Shown piece by piece: positions 14,735-19,619 of a DNA stretch of 19,619 nucleotides. Origin of the DNA: Candidatus Peregrinibacteria bacterium (GTDB lineage: Bacteria > Patescibacteriota > Gracilibacteria > UM-FILTER-43-11); assembly GCA_030618315.1 (NCBI GenBank), contig JAUXDO010000009.1, positions 1 through 19,619 of the forward strand, in the 5' to 3' direction. The position numbers and the translations under genes are program-made. Under the pieces are notes generated by a model, which ran no database searches, had not been told where the DNA came from, and saw only the letters and a program-made list of their open reading frames with translations. The first letter of the stretch is position 1. Every line of letters starts with the position of its first letter.

Positions 14735-15613
14735 CTATTTTCTCAATTCCAAATGTAAACATTTGGCATCACCAGTCATATTTTTAGCATATTTAAGCTC
14801 ATAATCCGGCATATGCGAAGCAAGAATAGCAATCTGACTTTCAAACAATTCAAAAAACATAGCTTTCGGTTTTATTCCAATTTCTTCCAATTGCTCAATC
14901 AGACGCTTGTAGATATCAAGTCCATCCTCCCCGCCATAAAGCGCAACATCCGGCTCGAATTTGGTTGATGGGTCAACTTGGAATTGTTTTGGGATGTATG
15001 GAAGATTAGCAGTCAGAATAATCTCATGATCTTTTAATAAACCGACGGGAACTTTCGTTAGTAAATCGGATTTAATTAATTTAATCCGGCTTTTTAAATG
15101 ATGTTTGGCGATATTCCGCTTGGCGACTTTCATAGCAGACCCACAGATTTCGGTAGCAATCGCTTTAATTTCGGGTACATTTTTGAGAACGGAGATTGGA
15201 ATGCAGGCGGAACCGGTTCCGATATCGAGTAATAATTGATTATCGTTACCCCGAAAGCGGGATTCGCTAATCCCGCTTTCGGGGGTTTCATTTATAAAAT
15301 CAATCACACTCTCCACCAAAATCTCCGTATCCGGCCGCGGAACAAGCACGTGCTTATTAACCTCAAAATCCAAACCATAAAATTCCCGATTACCTGTTAA
15401 ATAAGCAACCGGAATCCCCTCTTTCCGTTTCTCAATCAATTTTTTAAACCGACGTGCTTTCCAGAAACCAATTTCACTATCATCATGTGCCAATAAAAAC
15501 GTTGTCGGCTTTTTCAACACGTATGACAAAAATATCTCCGAATCCAACCGAGCTGATTCAGATGATAGAAGTAAATACTCATGAGCCCACATTAAAATAT
15601 CTTTGACTGTCAT
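14735..15613 (-). CDS. prmC: peptide chain release factor methyltransferase PrmC
   Basis: SAM-dependent enzyme that methylates the Gln of the GGQ motif in release factors. 292 residues, usual length. N-terminal helical release-factor-binding domain about 1-85 with the typical VAYLTGNREFYGLDFEV and VLVPRPDTEILVE (89-101). SAM motif I is LLLDIGTGSACI at 127-138. The catalytic motif is NLPY at 203-206 in place of the usual NPPY, followed by FEPDVALYGGEDGLDIYKRL, characteristic of PrmC. Residues 110-122 (ETPESGISESRFRGND region) are encoded by a 16-bp perfect palindrome inserted between the two domains. The start is close behind a TATAAT box, suggesting a leaderless mRNA. prfA is not adjacent here. 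Family assignment is secure. Confidence 0.95.
   Translation of the reverse strand: MTVKDILMWAHEYLLLSSESARLDSEIFLSYVLKKPTTFLLAHDDSEIGFWKARRFKKLIEKRKEGIPVAYLTGNREFYGLDFEVNKHVLVPRPDTEILVESVIDFINETPESGISESRFRGNDNQLLLDIGTGSACIPISVLKNVPEIKAIATEICGSAMKVAKRNIAKHHLKSRIKLIKSDLLTKVPVGLLKDHEIILTANLPYIPKQFQVDPSTKFEPDVALYGGEDGLDIYKRLIEQLEEIGIKPKAMFFELFESQIAILASHMPDYELKYAKNMTGDAKCLHLELRK
15249..15284. repeat. palindromic repeat inserted in frame in prmC
   Basis: CCCCGAAAGCGGGATT (15249-15264) and its perfect inverse (15269-15284) form a 16-bp stem with loop CGCT. It is far more GC-rich than the surrounding gene and resembles the widespread dispersed repeat family with a CCCGCTTTCG core. It encodes residues 110-122 of PrmC. 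Confidence 0.85.
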
Positions 15614-15619
15614 AGCCAG

Positions 15620-15648
15620 ATTATAAATGGAAATTGATAAATGTTAAA
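15620..15648 (-). promoter_or_regulatory. promoter giving a probably leaderless prmC mRNA
   Basis: Minus strand TATAAT (15620-15625) ends 6 nt before the prmC ATG at 15613; a weak -35 (TTTAAC, 15643-15648) lies 17 nt upstream. The usual start site falls on or beside the A of the ATG. The region also carries NCATTTA heptads (15626-15662). Confidence 0.55.
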
Positions 15649-15666
15649 TGATAAATAACAAATACC

Positions 15667-16062
15667 TTAAGCATTCGCCATATTTTCACCAGAACCTAAG
15701 TTTTTTCCTACATCTCCTCTTATTTCCATAATATCTCTAATTTTCTTTTTACCTTTTCTGAATTCTGGCGGTCTTTTATTTAAAAACTCATAAACAGTAT
15801 CAGAAATCTCCTTAGGCAATGAGCAGCTTTGATCTTCTAAATATAACTGTAACGCCGTGGATGTTGCAAATTTATCAATAAATTCTGCCGTAGCCTGATC
15901 CAAGCCATACAATACTCTCCTGTTGTGAAAGTCAGATGCCCACTCTTTATCGGCCCCATCAGTAATCGCCATTTGCCTGATCTGGTCAGGAAAAACTGTG
16001 TTGCTCTCAATTAATTCAGATGTTTCATCTTGCCCGTCATCTAATTCAAATTTAAAAGACAT
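15667..16062 (-). CDS. 131-aa protein of unknown function
   Basis: Small, soluble, mostly helical protein. No signal peptide or membrane segment. The N-terminal 20 residues are acidic (FELDDGQDETSELIESN); the middle is helical (WASDFHNRRVLYGLDQATAEFIDKF); a basic stretch PPEFRKGKKKIRDIME lies near residue 100; the C-terminus is Gly/Asn-rich. Two cysteine-free halves surround a single Cys in EDQSCSLPKE. I recognise no family. The strong promoter just upstream with a 20-nt leader supports a real, separately expressed gene. prmC starts 53 nt downstream on the same strand. Confidence 0.75.
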   Translation of the reverse strand: MSFKFELDDGQDETSELIESNTVFPDQIRQMAITDGADKEWASDFHNRRVLYGLDQATAEFIDKFATSTALQLYLEDQSCSLPKEISDTVYEFLNKRPPEFRKGKKKIRDIMEIRGDVGKNLGSGENMANA

Positions 16063-16089
16063 AATTAGTAATTATTTATATTAGATATA

Positions 16090-16118
16090 ATTATAACATT
16101 TATTTAATTTATAGTCAA
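16090..16118 (-). promoter_or_regulatory. strong sigma70 promoter for the 131-aa gene
   Basis: Minus strand TTGACT (16113-16118), 17-nt spacer, TATAAT (16090-16095). A start site near 16083 gives a 20-nt leader before ATG 16062. The -35 box lies directly against the edge of the palindromic repeat at 16120. Confidence 0.8.
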
Positions 16119-16119
16119 C

Positions 16120-16326
16120 AAGGGATTTCTCGACTCCCTATGGTCGCTCGAAATGACGATTATCAAAGGGTTGGGAGGGCGGGTTTTTTCGTAGAGAAAA
16201 TCCGCCCTCCCCCCTTAACGGATTGCAGTCATTTCGACCGGAACGAGGAGTGATAGCGACGAGTGAAGTGGAGAAATCCCTTTGTTATTCTGGCGAACGT
16301 AGTCGAGGAATCCCTCTTGTTATTCG
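16120..16326. repeat. nested palindromic element with GGGATTTCTC ends
   Basis: Occupies most of the 328-nt gap 16063-16390. Outer arms AAGGGATTTCTC (16120-16131) and GAGAAATCCCTT (16271-16282) are inverse copies. Middle arms TCGAAATGAC (16148-16157) and GTCATTTCGA (16228-16237) pair perfectly. The centre is a 15-bp stem (16173-16187 with 16197-16211) extended by 5 bp past a 2-nt bulge. A degenerate direct copy of the right arm (GTCGAGGAATCCCTCTTG) follows at about 16302-16320. The arms resemble dispersed repeats of this type that I recall from many environmental genomes; I cannot name the family. No ORF. Confidence 0.85.
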
Positions 16327-16337
16327 TCCAAGTTACC

Positions 16338-16359
16338 AAAAAATCCCGATTAACGGAAC
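16338..16359 (-). terminator. intrinsic terminator of the 3D-domain gene
   Basis: Minus strand stem GTTCCG/CGGGAT (two wobble pairs, loop TTAAT) with a T-run at its 3' side, about 30 nt past the stop at 16391. Confidence 0.65.
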
Positions 16360-16390
16360 TTTTTAGTTAAATACTGCTCTTAAAAGTATT

Positions 16391-17872
16391 TTATGAATTC
16401 AATGTTGCGCGAGTTTTCGGTCCTACACGCCCAGCTCCAAGATCGGTACCAGAATTTACTATTCCCTTTTCAATTTGATATTTAAGCACTGCCTTTTCAG
16501 TCTGATTACCAAAGTAACCAGTATTAAGACCGGCTGTTAAATATCCATTTTTAATTAATATATTTTGCAGTTTTACCACCTCTCCATTTCTATCATTCAA
16601 ATCCAGATTAGCAGCAATTTTTTCGGTTTCTGCCACATTTGACTCTTGAACAAATAATTTGTTCATAAGGCTTGGTGAAAAGTGTAATTCCTGTCTTGCT
16701 GTAGCCACTTTTGGAGGCTGAAGACTTGCGATTTTTGGCAGTTCTCTTTTGGCCGGAACCCAAGTCTGCATCTCTCGTGGATACATTTTTACAATAGCCA
16801 TTTTTCTATCAACAGCGGATGAAAGCGCAGAGTGTGTCATTTTTCCATAATAACCGGCTCCGCTATCCCACTCGCTATCAACGACGTCAAAATCAATCTG
16901 AAAGTCGTAAACAGCGCTTATTGTTTTTTCATCGTAATTTCCATCCAAAGCTCCGTTGTAATAACCAAGTTCCCAAAGCATTCTTTGCAAACTAACAACA
17001 TCTTCACCGCTGGATTTTTTACCAAGATTGGAAATAAGCATTTCTCTGTTTCCCTCAAGTCTTTCAAGCTCCTTCATAAGCTCAAAATTATAATCTTCTA
17101 ATATCCGTTTCAAAGTTGCTCTGGTCTTAGGTCCGAATATTCCGGCGCCACCATCTGTATTATCGGCAATAACCCCTTCTGCTAATTGGAATGTAAGTAC
17201 AGCAGTGCGGGTCTTTTCGTCATATTTACCATCAATTGCTCCGTGATAATAACCAAACATAATAAGTGCTTCCTGAAGCTCCTTTATCCCGACTGTGTCA
17301 GACTGAACAACAGGTTTGCTGAATACTTCCGGATTCTGAACTGTTTTATTTCTTAATCTAGTTTCAACTGATGCAGGTAATTTATTGTTTACCCATCCAA
17401 AACTAAGTCCCGGCTCAACCTGATGAGCAGACCAGTAAACTTCGCATTCAACAATACGCGCACCCCAATTAAGTGCTCGTGCTAAACCTTCTTCTCCATG
17501 TCCCATCCATATATCGATACGGTCATAACTTTTACCAGCAATAATAGCTCCACCACGATCATGAACCTCACCTACTCCAAGACCGGGTATTTTTACCCGA
17601 GTACCAAAAGGATAGGTTCTTGGCGCAGCCAACATACCGCTATATACCTCAGTTCCATCGGCACCATTTGTACCACGACCATTTAATCGGATATCAGCCT
17701 CATAACTCCCGCGTACATAAAAGGTTTGGTTTGGAAGCGGAGAATAATAACCTGTTATTAACATATTTCTTACTTCTCCAGCAGTATCCAGTGCCATAGC
17801 CATAGGAACTACTGTGAACAATTGTAAGAGCAATATTAGAACGCCAATGATTGTTTTTATTTGTTTTTTCAT
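16391..17872 (-). CDS. 3D-domain protein with three peptidoglycan-binding repeats
   Basis: Secreted cell-wall protein, likely a lytic-transglycosylase-type hydrolase. I start it at ATG 17872 (MKKQIKTIIGVLILLLQLFT), a clean signal peptide ending AMA near 27; the ATG at 17980 adds 36 residues that would hide the signal. 493 residues. The 3D domain spans about 38-146, with the three conserved aspartates in GEVHDRGGAI (Asp105) and SYDRIDIWMG (Asp117, Asp120). PG_binding_1 repeats lie at about 195-255 (LQEALIMFGYYHGAIDGKYD), 290-351 (LQRMLWELGYYNGALDGNYD) and 430-491 (LQNILIKNGYLTAGLNTGYF), each ending in a GAG.(F/Y/V)G.(K/M)T motif. A charged helix at 256-285 and a Pro-rich linker at 365-400 separate them. 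A TATAAT box sits 18 nt upstream and a terminator follows, so it is monocistronic. Confidence 0.93.
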   Translation of the reverse strand: MKKQIKTIIGVLILLLQLFTVVPMAMALDTAGEVRNMLITGYYSPLPNQTFYVRGSYEADIRLNGRGTNGADGTEVYSGMLAAPRTYPFGTRVKIPGLGVGEVHDRGGAIIAGKSYDRIDIWMGHGEEGLARALNWGARIVECEVYWSAHQVEPGLSFGWVNNKLPASVETRLRNKTVQNPEVFSKPVVQSDTVGIKELQEALIMFGYYHGAIDGKYDEKTRTAVLTFQLAEGVIADNTDGGAGIFGPKTRATLKRILEDYNFELMKELERLEGNREMLISNLGKKSSGEDVVSLQRMLWELGYYNGALDGNYDEKTISAVYDFQIDFDVVDSEWDSGAGYYGKMTHSALSSAVDRKMAIVKMYPREMQTWVPAKRELPKIASLQPPKVATARQELHFSPSLMNKLFVQESNVAETEKIAANLDLNDRNGEVVKLQNILIKNGYLTAGLNTGYFGNQTEKAVLKYQIEKGIVNSGTDLGAGRVGPKTRATLNS

Positions 17873-17890
17873 TTGTGGAAAAATCTTGTC

Positions 17891-17918
17891 ATTATACCTA
17901 TATGATAAAAAAGCGCAA
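17891..17918 (-). promoter_or_regulatory. promoter for the 3D-domain gene, short leader
   Basis: Minus strand TATAAT (17891-17896) with TTGCGC (17913-17918) 16 nt upstream. The leader before ATG 17872 would be about 11 nt, with no Shine-Dalgarno. Confidence 0.55.
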
Positions 17919-18009
17919 GATTTTAGGATTGCATGAATAAAAAAGTAGTTCATAATTAAAAACTCAATCCGGACATACACTCACCCCTACCATTATCTTC
18001 ATATTCACC

Positions 18010-18042
18010 ACCCCTCTCTTTTTGTATTAAAAAAAGAGGGGT
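18010..18042. other. strong hairpin with T/A-rich upper stem
   Basis: ACCCCTCT pairs with AGAGGGGT and the stem continues as T-A pairs past one bulge, with a short loop. It is terminator-like on both strands but no extra U-tract follows the stem. It lies in the 344-nt gap 17873-18216, upstream of the 3D gene's promoter. Confidence 0.55.
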
Positions 18043-18058
18043 TACAGCCTAACTGCAA

Positions 18059-18135
18059 TTTAGTAATTCAGTAAAACTGCAATCAGAATATACTGTAGGC
18101 TGTTTTACAGTTCGTAGCTTTACTGAATTACTAAA
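18059..18135. repeat. 17-bp perfect inverted repeat
   Basis: TTTAGTAATTCAGTAAA (18059-18075) and its exact inverse at 18119-18135, around 43 nt that contain smaller ACTG/CAGT pairings. It abuts the hairpin at 18136-18166. Possibly a structured 3' region or an insertion relic; no ORF. Confidence 0.75.
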
Positions 18136-18166
18136 AGCCTCTTTAACATTAGTAGTTAGAGAGGCT
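18133..18166 (-). terminator. intrinsic terminator of the M24 peptidase gene
   Basis: AGCCTCTTTAAC (18136-18147) and GTTAGAGAGGCT (18155-18166) form a 12-bp stem with one wobble pair and a 7-nt loop. On the minus strand it is followed by TTTT. It lies about 50 nt past the stop at 18217. Confidence 0.65.
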
Positions 18167-18216
18167 GATGGATTTGATGGATTGGTGGTGAGTAAATGTT
18201 CGGAATAACGGCAATA

Positions 18217-19290
18217 TCACTTCCTAAACTTCGTTAACACCTCAACTTTCCCCTTACTATTAACATAAACCATATCCTCAATTCTCACTCCTCCAACACC
18301 ATCGATGTAAATACCCGGTTCGATAGTAAAAACCATACCTGGCTGCACTTTATCTTTGGATAAATCAGAAACATTTGGTGCTTCGTGGATTTTTAAACCA
18401 ACTCCATGCCCAAGTGCATGACCAAAATATTGCCCGTAACCAGCTTCCTCAATTACCGACCGTGCCACTTTATCAATCGCAGAAAACTTTTTACCGACTT
18501 TAATTGCTTTGATTGCCGCCATATTTGCCTCAAGAACTGTTGAGTAAATTTTGTGTTCAATACCCTTGCCTTCTTGTCCCGCAAGCGCGGTGATACCTTT
18601 TCCTTTGCCTTGTTTTTGATAAAAAACTCTCGTCATATCCGTCATATAACCTTTATATTCAATACCGAAATCAAGCAATATTTTCTCCCCTTTTTTCAGC
18701 TTATGACTATCTTTCTGATGATGTACATCCGCAGTATTTTTGCCAAAAGTAATAATCGGAGAAAAAGAAAACCCGTCCGCACCCAGTTTGCGTGCGATAG
18801 AAAACAAATTCCATTCCATCTCATCCTCACTTTGACCGACTTTAATTGTTTTGATGAATTTTCTCAAAGATTCCTCCATTATCTTAATCCCCTGCTTCAT
18901 TATTTTAATTTCAGACTTATCTTTAATCATCCGCATCCTTTCCACAATATAACCGGATGGAAGAAGCTTGATTCCTTTTAAAGTCTTTTTTAGAGCTTTA
19001 AGTTTAGCCACAGTAACGTAACTTTCCTCAAAACCAACTGTTTTGGATTTAATCAGCTTTGAAGCCCCCTCTTTTTGATCAAAAACATCAACCCCTTTAA
19101 TCAATTGCTTTTTCACAGTTCCAAAATATCTAAAATCCGTAATCAGCGTTGCCTTTTTTGCAGTAACAAAAAGCTGACCATTCGACCCGGTAAACCCACA
19201 TAAATAACGGATATTTTGTGGTTTAGAGACCAAAATGGAGCCGAATTTCTGTTTGGCTAACTGTTTCTGTAGTTTTTGTATTCGATTCAT
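18217..19290 (-). CDS. M24 Xaa-Pro aminopeptidase (PepP/PepQ type)
   Basis: Cytoplasmic dinuclear metallopeptidase that removes N-terminal residues before proline or cleaves Xaa-Pro dipeptides. 357 residues, the length of short PepP/PepQ proteins. N-terminal creatinase-like domain about 1-120 (ILVSKPQNIRYLCGFTGSNG), then the pita-bread domain. All five metal ligands are in place: Asp207 (LLDFG), Asp218 (TDMTRVF), His291 (FGHALGHGVGL), Glu324 (FTIEPGIY) and Glu338 (RIEDM). Residues about 228-243 (GKGKGITALAGQEGKG) are an extra Gly-rich loop after TDMTRVF where family members usually run straight into the next helix; a small GC palindrome lies in its DNA. It ends on TGA. The leader lacks a Shine-Dalgarno. 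A hairpin terminator follows. Confidence 0.94.
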   Translation of the reverse strand: MNRIQKLQKQLAKQKFGSILVSKPQNIRYLCGFTGSNGQLFVTAKKATLITDFRYFGTVKKQLIKGVDVFDQKEGASKLIKSKTVGFEESYVTVAKLKALKKTLKGIKLLPSGYIVERMRMIKDKSEIKIMKQGIKIMEESLRKFIKTIKVGQSEDEMEWNLFSIARKLGADGFSFSPIITFGKNTADVHHQKDSHKLKKGEKILLDFGIEYKGYMTDMTRVFYQKQGKGKGITALAGQEGKGIEHKIYSTVLEANMAAIKAIKVGKKFSAIDKVARSVIEEAGYGQYFGHALGHGVGLKIHEAPNVSDLSKDKVQPGMVFTIEPGIYIDGVGGVRIEDMVYVNSKGKVEVLTKFRK

Positions 19291-19359
19291 TCAATTTTTT
19301 TAATTCGAATAAATAATAAATCAAAATCAAAAAATCTTCCATTAAATAAATACTTAAAA

Positions 19360-19619
19360 CTAATCGAACTTTAAATCCAATTTTCCAAACTCATCAGATC
19401 TTTTTTTTAATTCCCTCGCTTTACTTTCATTTATCCTCTCATTTAATACACCTAATAATACAAAATAGACCCTACCCTTTATTTCTGCAGATAATTCTGA
19501 ATATCTATCAATAAATTCTTTAAGATTCTCTTTTGATACACCCATATTTCCAGCGATAGCCTGATTACAAGAGTCATCACAAATATCTGTTGCAGTCTGA
19601 ATCAATTCACCAAGCACTT
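19360..19619 (-). CDS. unknown protein, 5' end outside window
   Basis: C-terminal 86 residues of a reading frame open to the window edge. A GTG at 19615-19617 could be read as a start, but the frame is still open beyond it and the true start probably lies upstream, outside the window. The visible part is helical and soluble: ATDICDDSCNQAIAGNMGVS (two cysteines), then EFIDRYSELSAEIKGRVYFV and a charged end (SKARELKKRSDEFGKLDLKFD). No family recognised. The 69-nt gap to the M24 gene is A/T-rich with no clear terminator, so the two may be co-transcribed. Confidence 0.65.
   Translation of the reverse strand, partial: VLGELIQTATDICDDSCNQAIAGNMGVSKENLKEFIDRYSELSAEIKGRVYFVLLGVLNERINESKARELKKRSDEFGKLDLKFD

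Noticed and set aside
17873..17980. Upstream start for the 3D-domain protein
   Set aside because: It would place 36 residues ahead of a clean signal peptide, and the -10 box at 17891 lies inside the extension.

Overview
The window reads as a stretch of chromosome from a small-genome, AT-rich bacterium. The best guess is a Patescibacteria (CPR) lineage, possibly Peregrinibacteria-like. This rests on recalled resemblance, not on a marker gene: SLH/Fn3-like surface proteins, a 3D-domain protein with three peptidoglycan-binding repeats, several orphan lipoproteins, genes with no visible Shine-Dalgarno sequence, and intergenic gaps full of 7- and 8-nt periodic repeats. TGA acts as a stop (enolase and the M24 peptidase end on it at natural C-termini), so the UGA=Gly code of Gracilibacteria/Absconditabacteria is not supported. 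All 15 genes I accept lie on the minus strand.

Layout, low to high coordinates (transcription runs right to left): a 3'-truncated SLH surface protein (1-1382); purL (1455-3821); a tiny lipoprotein (4030-4236); an acidic single-TM protein (4347-5372); a 492-nt gap with a 162-bp imperfect palindrome and a terminator; a 343-aa lipoprotein (5865-6896); a 312-nt gap with a second long palindrome; enolase (7209-8486); a GC-richer unassigned block (about 8571-8720); a conserved-looking protein of unknown function (8724-9356); a PfkB sugar/nucleoside kinase (9465-10556); an MFS transporter (10710-11957); a large Big/Fn3 surface protein with a C-terminal sorting-type tail (12033-14546); prmC (14735-15613); a 131-aa unknown (15667-16062); a palindromic repeat region; a 3D/PG-binding cell-wall protein (16391-17872); a hairpin-rich gap; an M24 Xaa-Pro aminopeptidase (18217-19290); and the 3' part of an unknown gene (19360-19619).

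The genes do not form one pathway. They mix central metabolism (eno, pfkB-like, purL), translation (prmC), protein turnover (M24 peptidase) and cell envelope. Most gaps carry their own promoter or terminator, so many genes look monocistronic.

I see no defence system, IS, CRISPR array, tRNA or rRNA. The unusual material is between genes and, in places, inside them: heptad/octad low-complexity repeats in nearly every gap, two copies of one repeat core in opposite orientation, four long palindromes, one with paired arm changes that keep a hairpin, small palindromes apparently absorbed in frame into prmC and a lipoprotein, and strong promoters placed so close to start codons that the mRNAs should be leaderless or nearly so.
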